Assembly: GCA_036493295.1 (NCBI GenBank) | Contig: DASXQB010000175.1 | Span: 1-5,573, forward strand | Source of the DNA: DATKEU01 sp036493295 | GTDB taxonomy: Bacteria; Myxococcota_A; Polyangia; Fen-1088 | Reading direction: 5' to 3' | DNA length: 5,573 nucleotides | Shown: positions 1 through 5,573 of the stretch, one piece after another | How the letters are laid out: every line of letters begins with the position of its first letter | How positions within the stretch are numbered: position 1 is the stretch's first letter | Program-made: the position numbers and the translations under genes | The notes under the pieces: generated by a model | The model's database searches: none | What the model saw: only the letters and a program-made list of their open reading frames with translations | What the model was told of the DNA's origin: nothing

Positions 1-778
1 GCGAGCGCTCGTACAGGATGCGCCCGATGGCCAGCCGCGAGAGATCCTGAATCTCCTTGGCACCTTCGTCGGCCGGCTGCAGCTTGAGGATCGAATCGTA
101 GGTCACCGATGCGGTGGCCAGATCGCCGGACTTCACCTGGATGGTACCGATGAAGTACCGCGCTTGAAAATAGTAGGGGTTCGACGGCGGGATGGTGTTG
201 AAGATGGCCAGCGCCTCGTCGGTGCGGTTGCGAAAGTACAGGTACTTGCCGCGCACGTAAGGCACCGACGGCTGCAGGTTCTGCGGCGGAATGTTCTGCA
301 GGCGGGCCAGGTAATCTTCGATGTGCTCGTAGTCGCCGGTGCGCAGCGAGATCTCCACCAGGCGTTGCAAGGCGTCCTGCTCTTGCCGCGAGCCGGTGTT
401 CTTACCGATGAAGCTTTCGAAATAGCGGCGGGCAGCGTAATCGTCGTGTCCCTGGTACAGCGCTTCGCCCAGCAGGAACAGGGCGTCGTCGTGGGCGCGC
501 GAGTTCGGATACTTCTCGACCACGTCGAGGAGGATGGTCGCCGCCTCTTCGTAGTTCTTCAGGCTGAACAGGACTTGAGCGTCGAGCACGCGACGATCGG
601 CGATGTCCGCCGACGGCGGTGGAGCATCTTTAAATTCTTGAGCCATGCCGCGCACGCGCTGATCGAGATCGATCAGCTTGCGCGTATAGTCGTCCACCTC
701 GTCCGCGCGGGCCGCGAGGCTATAAAGACCCATGGCGCCGAGTACGAGCCCGGCAAGCGTGACCTTCCGCTGTGTCAT
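1..778 (-). CDS. Exported tetratricopeptide-repeat protein, 3' end cut by window edge
   Basis: The ATG at 776-778 opens a frame with no stop to the left edge, giving 259 visible residues; the C-terminus is missing. Residues 1-25 look like a signal peptide: a short basic n-region (TQRK), a hydrophobic core (LAGLVLGAMGLYSLA) and an ARA|DE cleavage site. There is no lipobox cysteine, so the product is probably soluble in the periplasm. After a charged helix (about 28-50) come TPR-like helix pairs at about 60-93, 96-128, 133-165, 170-200 and 202-235, with a further helix starting near 242. Repeat signs include NYEEAATIL, a KYPNS turn, GEALY and GDLATAS. TPR arrays are protein-protein scaffolds, so a role in an envelope complex is inferred; the partner is unknown. 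It starts 11 bases after the stop of the exported coiled-coil gene, with a weak AAGGG ribosome site close to the ATG, so the two are very likely cotranscribed. Confidence 0.85.
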   Translation of the reverse strand, partial: MTQRKVTLAGLVLGAMGLYSLAARADEVDDYTRKLIDLDQRVRGMAQEFKDAPPPSADIADRRVLDAQVLFSLKNYEEAATILLDVVEKYPNSRAHDDALFLLGEALYQGHDDYAARRYFESFIGKNTGSRQEQDALQRLVEISLRTGDYEHIEDYLARLQNIPPQNLQPSVPYVRGKYLYFRNRTDEALAIFNTIPPSNPYYFQARYFIGTIQVKSGDLATASVTYDSILKLQPADEGAKEIQDLSRLAIGRILYERS

Positions 779-789
779 CGACCCTTTGG

Positions 790-1581
790 TTATTTCTTGA
801 CCGCCGCTGTTGCTCCACCCTCGGTTGCCGACATCACGTTCACTCGGAAGTCGATCGCCGGACGATCTTGCAGGTTCGTGGTGATGTTGCCTTTTTCGTA
901 GCCAACCACCGAAATAGCCGTGGTCTTCGATTCACCCGCCACAAACGTCTGGCTGGAGTGAACGGTGAACTTGTAGCCCTTGAGATAGCTGAACACGCCG
1001 AAGCCATTACCCTGGTACAGCATCTTCACGCTGAGCGTGTGCGGCCCGGGTTGGATGGCGCCGTTGTAAACGTCGAACTCTTGCATCTCGGCCAGGCGGC
1101 CGCTGTCGTCGGCCTTGGCGAAGATCTGCACACCGTCGAGGGCGTACACCGCCTGGATCAGGCGGAACGAACTGCCCATCTCGTTCTTGTGCTTGATGAT
1201 GGCGCGTGAGGCGCCGATGACCCCGCCCAGGACCGTCTCCTTGAGCAGGTTGAGGCGCGCCTTGGTGCGAAAGATCTGCTCCTTGAGCTCGTTGACGTTC
1301 TTTTCAAGGGAGCGCAGGCGAACGGTGTAGCCGCCCGAATCCGTTGCCGCGGCGGCGGCCGCGGCGGAAACTGGCGGGGCGCCCGAGGTGGCAGGCGCCG
1401 CGGTGGCAGGGGTGGAAGCGGCCGGCGCGGCTGCCGGCGCCGCAGAAGGAGCGGCCGGCGCGGCGGGCATCGCAGCAGTCTGGGCGATCGCCAGCGTTCC
1501 GCTGGCCAGAATCAAGGCAGCAGAAAACACGCCCAGCGCGCGGGCGGCCCCACGCGGAAATGCGTTACGCGGCGATGTCAT
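790..1581 (-). CDS. Exported protein with Ala/Pro linker, coiled coil and beta-rich C-terminal domain (function unknown)
   Basis: This gene encodes 263 residues, from ATG at 1579-1581 to TAA at 790-792. GGAG sits 6 bases before the ATG, which supports the start. Residues 1-33 form a signal peptide: basic n-region with several Arg, hydrophobic stretch LGVFSAALILASGTLAIA, likely cleavage at AIA|QT. Residues 35-80 are almost only Ala, Pro, Ser and Thr, a flexible linker. Residues 85-118 form a likely coiled coil with hydrophobic positions L89, L92, V96, L99, I103, L110, L113 and V117. Residues about 136-250 are predicted beta-rich, with a PGPHTLSVKMLYQG segment recalling PEGA/Ig-like extracytoplasmic domains and a GYEKGN motif near the end. 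I do not recognise a named family. It may be labelled dihydrolipoamide acetyltransferase in databases because of the Ala/Pro linker, but no lipoyl or catalytic domain is present. It heads a unit with the downstream TPR gene, under its own promoter. Confidence 0.85.
   Translation of the reverse strand: MTSPRNAFPRGAARALGVFSAALILASGTLAIAQTAAMPAAPAAPSAAPAAAPAASTPATAAPATSGAPPVSAAAAAAATDSGGYTVRLRSLEKNVNELKEQIFRTKARLNLLKETVLGGVIGASRAIIKHKNEMGSSFRLIQAVYALDGVQIFAKADDSGRLAEMQEFDVYNGAIQPGPHTLSVKMLYQGNGFGVFSYLKGYKFTVHSSQTFVAGESKTTAISVVGYEKGNITTNLQDRPAIDFRVNVMSATEGGATAAVKK
1336..1479 (-). repeat. Low-complexity Ala/Pro-rich coding tract with 14-bp direct repeats
   Basis: This stretch encodes residues 35-82 of the exported coiled-coil protein, nearly all Ala with regularly spaced Pro. 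The DNA is extremely GC-rich. A 14-bp word (GCGGCCGGCGCGGC on the plus strand) occurs at 1418-1431 and again at 1451-1464, 33 bp apart and therefore in frame (11 codons). Such tracts vary in length between relatives, probably by slippage or recombination, without breaking the frame. Confidence 0.7.
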
Positions 1582-1587
1582 CAGTGA

Positions 1588-1591
1588 CTCC
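1588..1591 (-). promoter_or_regulatory. Ribosome binding site of the exported coiled-coil protein gene
   Basis: On the minus strand, GGAG lies 6 bases upstream of the ATG at 1579-1581. It supports this ATG as the start, in agreement with the signal peptide that begins there. Confidence 0.6.
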
Positions 1592-1652
1592 GTCTACGGT
1601 TGCGGTTAGAGGGGCGTGGTGGGAGCTAAAGAAGGGACTCCCGAGGATTTTC

Positions 1653-1681
1653 TCTATATCAGGACCGACCTGGCGGGTCAA
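1653..1681 (-). promoter_or_regulatory. Sigma-70-type promoter for the two-gene exported-protein unit
   Basis: The minus strand shows TTGACC (-35, 1676-1681), a 17-base spacer and TATAGA (-10, 1653-1658). The spacer is optimal and the boxes match the consensus at 5/6 and 4/6 positions. Transcription would begin near 1646, giving a leader of about 65 bases before the ATG at 1581. It lies in the 254-base gap after obgE and is more AT-rich than its surroundings. This suggests that the two exported-protein genes can be expressed separately from the ribosomal operon. Assigned by eye only. Confidence 0.6.
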
Positions 1682-1835
1682 TTCTCGCTGGCCGGCCGAT
1701 CGTCGCTGGGCCGGGTGGCGGCAGCGCCCATCGGACGGCATTCGACTTCGCCGGCGAGCGCACGCAACCTGCGTCTGCCGCGGAAGAAAGCAAGCCCGGC
1801 AAAAGTCCAGTCGCGCCGATTGCGAGAGCCATGCC

Positions 1836-2885
1836 TCAGCGGGCAGCGAGATCGGCGGGCGGCGGCAGAGCGGCGGCGGACGCCCGTTCTTGCTTCAGGA
1901 CCGCCCACGCCGCTTCCAGAACCGCGTCCACCCCTTCACCGGTGGCGGCGCTGATAAAGTGCAAGTCGATCCCGCGGCGCTTGAACGGCGCCGAAAGGCG
2001 CGCCCGGGCCCGCCGGACTTCAGGGATGTCTAGCTTGTTGATCACCACCAGCTGCGGCCGCTGGGCCAGCGCCTGATCGTAAAGCGCCAGCTCCCGGTTC
2101 AGCGTTTCCCAATCTCGCAGCGGCGTACGCCCCGGCCCGGCGGTGGCGTCCAACAGATGCACCAGCACGCGTGTCCGCTCGAGGTGGCGCAAGAACCGCA
2201 TGCCCAACCCGGCGCCCTCGTGCGCCCCTTCGATCAACCCGGGGATGTCCGCCACCACGAAGGACCGTTCGCCGGACAGCCGCACCATTCCTAAATTCGG
2301 CACCAGCGTCGTGAACGGATAATCAGCGATCTTCGGCCGCGCGGCCGAGACCCGCGCGATCAGCGACGACTTGCCAACGTTGGGAAATCCCAAGAGGCCG
2401 ATGTCCGCCAGCAGCTTCAGTTCAAGGCGAATGAACCGTTCCTGGCCGGGCAGGCCGGGCTCGGAGCGCCGCGGGGCCCGATCGGTCGAGGTGGCGAAGT
2501 GAATGTTTCCGCGGCCGCCCTTGCCGCCGACCACCACGGTGAAGCGCTCGCCGTCGGCGCGTAGATCGGCCAGTTTCTCGCCGGCGCCTTCGTCGAAGAC
2601 TTGCGTCCCGGGCGGCACGCGCAGGACCAGATCGTCGCCGGCCCGGCCGTAGCGATCTTTGTTTGCCCCCGGCGCGCCCGACTTCGCCAGGTATTCCTTG
2701 CGATAGCGAAAATCCAACAGCGTCGACATCCCGCCGTCAACGACCAGGACCACGCTGCCACCGTCACCGCCGTCGCCGCCCGATGGGCCGCCCTTGGGCA
2801 CGTACTTCTCGCGCCGGAAGGCCACCGCGCCCTTGCCGCCGTCACCGGCGTGAACGTGGATGCGGACCTCGTCGACAAACTGCAT
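1836..2885 (-). CDS. obgE: Obg-family GTPase (ObgE/CgtA)
   Basis: This gene encodes 349 residues, from ATG at 2883-2885 to TGA at 1836-1838. Obg is an essential GTPase that binds the large ribosomal subunit in late assembly and links it to stress signalling. Residues 1-158 are the glycine-rich Obg fold, beginning MQFVDEV and including KGGPSGGDGGDGG (31-43) and GGKGGRGN (120-127). The G domain follows: G1 GFPNVGKSS (166-174), G2 region DYPFTTLVPNLG (188-199), G3 DIPGLIEGAHEGAGLG (213-228), G4 NKLD (283-286) and G5 SAATGEG (312-318). All key GTP-binding residues are present. The tail after about 332 is short and Ala/Pro-rich; the OCT domain of some Gram-positive Obg proteins is absent. The start is fixed by the family N-terminus, although the ribosome site ahead of it is weak. 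It lies 41 bases after rpmA, in the conserved rplU-rpmA-obgE order. Confidence 0.97.
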   Translation of the reverse strand: MQFVDEVRIHVHAGDGGKGAVAFRREKYVPKGGPSGGDGGDGGSVVLVVDGGMSTLLDFRYRKEYLAKSGAPGANKDRYGRAGDDLVLRVPPGTQVFDEGAGEKLADLRADGERFTVVVGGKGGRGNIHFATSTDRAPRRSEPGLPGQERFIRLELKLLADIGLLGFPNVGKSSLIARVSAARPKIADYPFTTLVPNLGMVRLSGERSFVVADIPGLIEGAHEGAGLGMRFLRHLERTRVLVHLLDATAGPGRTPLRDWETLNRELALYDQALAQRPQLVVINKLDIPEVRRARARLSAPFKRRGIDLHFISAATGEGVDAVLEAAWAVLKQERASAAALPPPADLAAR

Positions 2886-2926
2886 GGCGAACCAGTCGAG
2901 CGCGCAGGCCGCCCGTCAACCGGATT

Positions 2927-3184
2927 TCAGTTCGCCGCGGGGACGATGCTGCAAACGGTCCGCACACCCGACTTGGCGTATTTGACCATGCCGGTCTTGA
3001 GCGCAAACAGCGTGAAGTCGCGGCCGATGCCGACGTGAACGCCCGGGTGAATCACCGTGCCCACCTGGCGAACCAGAATGTTGCCGGCCAGAACCGACTC
3101 ACCACCGTAGCGCTTGACGCCGCGCCGCTGGCCGTTTGAATCGCGGCCGTTGCGGGAGCTTCCTTGACCCTTCTTGTGTGCCAT
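2927..3184 (-). CDS. rpmA: 50S ribosomal protein L27
   Basis: This gene encodes 85 residues, from ATG at 3182-3184 to TGA at 2927-2929, the same length as the E. coli protein. L27 sits at the peptidyl transferase centre of the large subunit, and its flexible N-terminus reaches toward the tRNA acceptor ends. The sequence opens with the family hallmark MAHKKGQGSSRNGRDS, followed by GVKRYGGE and the core AGNILVRQVGT and HPGVHVGIGRDFTLFAL. The start is the mature-type MAHKK, so there is no N-terminal extension of the kind removed by the Prp protease in Firmicutes. An AGGAAG ribosome site (3191-3196) stands 6 bases before the ATG. It is 27 bases downstream of rplU and cotranscribed with it. Confidence 0.98.
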   Translation of the reverse strand: MAHKKGQGSSRNGRDSNGQRRGVKRYGGESVLAGNILVRQVGTVIHPGVHVGIGRDFTLFALKTGMVKYAKSGVRTVCSIVPAAN

Positions 3185-3211
3185 GGCGTTCTTCCTGTGC
3201 TGGCGTCCGGC

Positions 3212-3529
3212 TTAGGCGCCGGGGCGGATGGAGGTGATCTTGAGGGCCGTGAACGGCTGGCGATGGCCGCCTTTGCGGCGGTAGCTTTTGCGGCGCTTGT
3301 ACTTGAAGAGGATGATCTTCTTGCCGAGCCCTTGCTCGATGATCTCCGCTTCGACGGTCATGCCGGCCACGGTGGGCTGGCCAACCGATACATTGCCGCC
3401 GTCGTCGGCGAAGAGCAGCGGCCCGAAGGAGATCTTGGTCCCCTCCGGCCCGGTCAGCTTCTCCACGCGCACGGTTTCACCCTCGCTGACGCGGTACTGT
3501 TTGCCACCTGACTCGATAACGGCGTACAT
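3212..3529 (-). CDS. rplU: 50S ribosomal protein L21
   Basis: This gene encodes 105 residues, from ATG at 3527-3529 to TAA at 3212-3214; E. coli L21 has 103. L21 is a 23S rRNA-binding protein of the large subunit. The start MYAVIESGGKQYRV and the basic rRNA-binding signature KYKRRKSYRRKGGHRQ (76-91) followed by PFTALKI identify it without doubt. A longer frame could begin at a GTG at 3572-3574, adding 15 residues, but that codon lies between the -35 and -10 boxes of the promoter, and the extra residues are unlike L21. The ATG with GGAGG 10 bases ahead is therefore chosen. It is the first gene of the rplU-rpmA-obgE operon. Confidence 0.98.
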   Translation of the reverse strand: MYAVIESGGKQYRVSEGETVRVEKLTGPEGTKISFGPLLFADDGGNVSVGQPTVAGMTVEAEIIEQGLGKKIILFKYKRRKSYRRKGGHRQPFTALKITSIRPGA

Positions 3530-3539
3530 CAGAAAACGG

Positions 3540-3544
3540 CCTCC
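3540..3544 (-). promoter_or_regulatory. Ribosome binding site of rplU
   Basis: GGAGG on the minus strand, 10 bases before the ATG at 3527-3529. The spacing is slightly long, but the core is perfect. It decides the rplU start in favour of this ATG over the GTG 45 bases upstream. Confidence 0.7.
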
Positions 3545-3557
3545 AAACGAGCGGCGA

Positions 3558-3585
3558 ACTTTATTGAACCGCACCAGATTGTCAA
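3558..3585 (-). promoter_or_regulatory. Sigma-70-type promoter of the rplU-rpmA-obgE operon
   Basis: The minus strand carries a perfect TTGACA (-35, 3580-3585), a 16-base spacer and TAAAGT (-10, 3558-3563, 4/6 match). The start of transcription would fall near 3551, leaving a leader of only about 22 bases that holds little beyond the ribosome site. There is thus no room for a structured L21 leader of the type known upstream of rplU in Firmicutes. The promoter lies in the 89-base gap between the GT2 glycosyltransferase stop and rplU. Assigned by eye only. Confidence 0.7.
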
Positions 3586-3590
3586 GGGCT

Positions 3591-3617
3591 GAGCGCAGGC
3601 GCCCCCGGCCTTCGCTC
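3591..3617 (-). terminator. Possible GC-rich hairpin after the glycosyltransferase gene
   Basis: Just after the GT2 stop codon, GAGCG and CGCTC on the minus strand can pair (3613-3617 with 3591-3595). An inner GGC/GCC stem separated by a mismatch encloses a G-rich loop. No T-tract follows, so this is not a standard intrinsic terminator. Its place between the stop codon and the rplU -35 box fits a role in separating the two transcription units. Confidence 0.3.
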
Positions 3618-3618
3618 C

Positions 3619-4338
3619 CTAGACCGGGTCGATGAACCGCGCGCGCAGCATCACATAGACCGCGCTGAAAGCGTCCTTGAGGCCAATCTTCTTTCCCTCT
3701 TCATAGGTGCGCCCGCGGTAGGAAATCGGGACCTCGTATACGCGCCAATGCTTGCCGCGAGCGATCTTCATGGTGATCTCTGGTTCAAAACCGAACCGAT
3801 CGGAACGCAGGGAGGTCGGCTTGATAACCTCGGCGCGAAAGACTTTGTAGCAAGTCTCCATGTCGGTCATGTTCAGGCCGGACAGCATGTTCGACAGGGT
3901 GGTGAGCAGGTTGTTTCCGACGCTGTGCCAGTAATAAAGAACGCGCTGCGCGCCGGCACCGCCCTTGAATCGGCTGCCGTAGACCACGTCGGCGTCACCG
4001 GCCAGGATCGGTTTTAACAGCGACGCGTAGTCCGACGGGTCGTACTCGAGGTCAGCGTCCTGGATCAGAATGATGTCGCCAGTTGCCTGGGCCAAACCGG
4101 TCCGAATGGCCGCGCCCTTGCCGCGATTGACTTCGTGAAACAGCACCTGCTGACCGGCCGACGCCTCTTTTTGCAGGATCTCCCGGGTTCCGTCGGTCGA
4201 GCAATCGTCGACGACGATGATCTCGCGCTCCAGACCGGGCAGCGGCTCCACCCGCACTCGCCGCAAGATCTCGCTGATGAATTCCCGCTCGTTGTAGGCT
4301 GGGATAATGACGCTCAGCCGCTTGGGGTCCGCCGACAC
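3619..4338 (-). CDS. Family 2 glycosyltransferase, dolichyl-phosphate mannose synthase-like
   Basis: This gene encodes 239 residues, from GTG at 4336-4338 to TAG at 3619-3621. The GT-A fold is plain: SVIIPAYNE (9-17), IIVVDDCSTDGT (40-51), NRGKGAAIRTG (71-81) and the metal/nucleotide-sugar motif QDADLEYDP (93-101). These are followed by YGSRFKGG (120-127), DMETCYKVFR (159-168), RFGFEPEITMKIAR (181-194) and YRGRTYEEGKKIGLKD (207-222). The last blocks are typical of the DPM1 branch, which transfers mannose or glucose from a nucleotide sugar to a polyprenyl phosphate on the cytoplasmic face. No membrane helix is seen, as in soluble DPM1-type enzymes. The sugar is not determinable. GTG is the only plausible start, because an in-frame TAA lies at 4348-4350 just upstream; no good ribosome site precedes it. 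It follows the GT-C gene by 45 bases, a likely donor-synthase/transferase pair. Confidence 0.93.
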   Translation of the reverse strand: MSADPKRLSVIIPAYNEREFISEILRRVRVEPLPGLEREIIVVDDCSTDGTREILQKEASAGQQVLFHEVNRGKGAAIRTGLAQATGDIILIQDADLEYDPSDYASLLKPILAGDADVVYGSRFKGGAGAQRVLYYWHSVGNNLLTTLSNMLSGLNMTDMETCYKVFRAEVIKPTSLRSDRFGFEPEITMKIARGKHWRVYEVPISYRGRTYEEGKKIGLKDAFSAVYVMLRARFIDPV

Positions 4339-4383
4339 GCGCGCATCTTAGGAGCGGTCCTCGTCGTAGTCTAGAGGCGCGCG

Positions 4384-5573
4384 TCAGTTCGGGGCGCCCG
4401 TGCGTTCCAGGAGATAGTAGTCGTCCTCCGCCATCGCCTCTGCCACCCGATAGCCGGGCAGAGCGCACGAATACGACACGCCTCGCATCCGATACGAGCC
4501 TTCAGCGCTGTGACACAAGACCAGTTTCGGCTGGCCTCGATCGCGCGCGACAAAGACTGTGCGCCCAGGAAAGAGCAGACCGATCTTGAACGCGGACGGC
4601 GTCACACCAAGCTCGTCACTGTCGATCCTCTTCGCCCGCATCTCAGCCCGCACCAACGCCCGGTGCGCCGGCATTTGCCACTGCCGGTGCTTGTGCCCGA
4701 GAGCCAGCGCCAGCAGCGCCGGCAACACCACCGCGGCTGCTTGTCCGACGCGAACCCACCGAAAACCACGGAAGACCTGGGCCAGGATGTCGGCGTAGCC
4801 AACCAAAAGAAAGACCACCGACGGCAAGATCAGACGACGCGAGAGCACGAGCGTATCGATGAAGCCGACGCCCCAGTCGACGAAGAAATACACGATCATC
4901 ATCAGGATCGACGCCAGGCTGGCGAACAGCGCAGCGAAATCGCGCCGACGCCAATAGGGCCACGCTCCGAGCACCAGCAGCGGCGGGCACAGCAAAAGCG
5001 ACTTCAGGTGCGCTCGTCCGGATGTCGCGAGAAAGCGAAGGCCAAAGGCCTGACTGGCCGATTCGTTGTACCCGGAATGTACGGTGCCGTTGGCCAGGAG
5101 ATTCAAGCCGATCAGCACCGCTCCGCCGATGCTCATTCCAAGCAGCAACGGTGTCATGGCCCGCAAGACGGCCATCGGGCGGCGACGGTCCCGAAGCAAC
5201 ACCAGCGACTGACCGGCCAGCAAAGCCCCAACGGTGACAACGCCGTTGACCCGAATGATCACCGCCAATGCCGCAAACAACGTTGTTTGCCAGCCGGCGC
5301 CCCGACGAAGGTGATACCAGGTGCAAAGGCCGAAGAGAGCCAGCGGGACGTCGGACATCACCGTGCGCGACAACAACGCCACCGTGGGATCCAGCAAGAT
5401 GATGAGGCCCCATAGGCGCGACTTTCCCCACGACTCCAGAATTCGCCCGGCCATCCAGGCGAGAGCGATGCCTGCCAGCACGCCGGGCAAGAACACCAGC
5501 CCTGGCGCCAACGCAAAGAACGGCACCATCAACAGTGGCAAGAACAGCGGATATTTCGGGATCAGTGACATCC
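4384..5573 (-). CDS. Polytopic GT-C-type glycosyltransferase, 5' end outside window
   Basis: The frame stays open to the right edge and ends at TGA 4384-4386. An ATG at 5569-5571 exists but is unlikely to be the start. The residues next to it, PKYPLFLPLL, resemble the conserved KYPPL-type motif that in ArnT/PMT-like enzymes follows the first membrane helix and its acidic loop, so roughly 60-90 N-terminal residues are probably missing. From that ATG, 395 residues are visible, with about nine or ten hydrophobic segments. LSRTVMSDVPLALF (67-80) matches the second conserved loop region of this fold, and an RVNG motif follows. The last ~100 residues are hydrophilic, with two Cys, probably a small soluble tail. 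GT-C enzymes use lipid-phosphate sugars to glycosylate lipids, glycans or proteins on the outer membrane face; the acceptor is unknown. The adjoining GT2 gene could supply the donor. Confidence 0.8.
   Translation of the reverse strand, partial: MSLIPKYPLFLPLLMVPFFALAPGLVFLPGVLAGIALAWMAGRILESWGKSRLWGLIILLDPTVALLSRTVMSDVPLALFGLCTWYHLRRGAGWQTTLFAALAVIIRVNGVVTVGALLAGQSLVLLRDRRRPMAVLRAMTPLLLGMSIGGAVLIGLNLLANGTVHSGYNESASQAFGLRFLATSGRAHLKSLLLCPPLLVLGAWPYWRRRDFAALFASLASILMMIVYFFVDWGVGFIDTLVLSRRLILPSVVFLLVGYADILAQVFRGFRWVRVGQAAAVVLPALLALALGHKHRQWQMPAHRALVRAEMRAKRIDSDELGVTPSAFKIGLLFPGRTVFVARDRGQPKLVLCHSAEGSYRMRGVSYSCALPGYRVAEAMAEDDYYLLERTGAPN

Noticed and set aside
164..901. Plus-strand open frame of 245 codons
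   Set aside because: It is antisense to the TPR gene and the end of its neighbour. The minus strand has a signal peptide and regular TPR spacing, while this frame has no family features.
1704..1730. Inverted repeat pairs (CGCTG/CAGCG and TGGGC/GCCCA) after obgE
   Set aside because: The two 5-bp stems compete with each other, have loops of 13-14 bases and no T-tract, so they do not make a convincing terminator or operator.
1344..2033. Plus-strand open frame of 229 codons
   Set aside because: It crosses two minus-strand genes and the gap between them, and is Arg/Pro/Gly-rich without motifs; a shadow of high GC.
2886..2926. TTGACG in the gap between rpmA and obgE as a separate obgE promoter
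   Set aside because: No -10-like AT-rich box follows at 15-19 bases; the downstream sequence is GC-rich and coding begins shortly after.
3530..3574. N-terminal extension of L21 starting at GTG 3572-3574
   Set aside because: The codon sits between the -35 and -10 boxes of the promoter, and the L21 family begins at the downstream ATG, which has its own GGAGG.
4510..5415. Plus-strand open frame of 301 codons
   Set aside because: It lies fully antisense to the GT-C glycosyltransferase, whose membrane segments and motifs are clear. The translation is rich in Arg, Gln, His and Pro with no recognisable domain, typical of a shadow frame in GC-rich DNA.

Overview
All seven genes I can support lie on the minus strand, so transcription runs from right to left. 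The DNA is GC-rich. The gene content is that of a Gram-negative bacterium: a conserved ribosomal protein/GTPase operon, two exported proteins, and one polyprenyl-phosphate-type glycosyltransferase pair. The style of the two exported proteins (an Ala/Pro-linker coiled-coil protein and a periplasmic TPR protein) and the high GC suggest a myxobacterium or related deltaproteobacterial lineage. That placement is inference from protein style, not from a marker gene.

Right part (about 3619-5573): a membrane glycosyltransferase of the GT-C fold, whose N-terminus lies beyond the right edge, is followed after 45 bases by a soluble family 2 glycosyltransferase resembling dolichyl-phosphate mannose synthase. 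Together they suggest a two-step scheme: the GT2 enzyme loads a sugar onto a lipid phosphate carrier, and the GT-C enzyme moves it to an acceptor on the outer face of the membrane.

Middle part (about 1836-3585): rplU (L21), rpmA (L27) and obgE (Obg GTPase) form the classic ribosome-assembly operon. They sit behind a clear sigma-70-type promoter with a perfect TTGACA box and a leader of only about 22 bases.

Left part (1-1681): after a 254-base gap holding a second good promoter (TTGACC, 17-base spacer, TATAGA), there is a two-gene unit. The first gene encodes an exported protein with a signal peptide, an Ala/Pro linker, a coiled coil and a beta-rich C-terminal domain. The second, 11 bases further on, encodes an exported TPR protein that runs off the left edge. 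Neither has an established function that I can recognise, and this pair is the least ordinary part of the window. I see no mobile element, CRISPR array, tRNA or rRNA.
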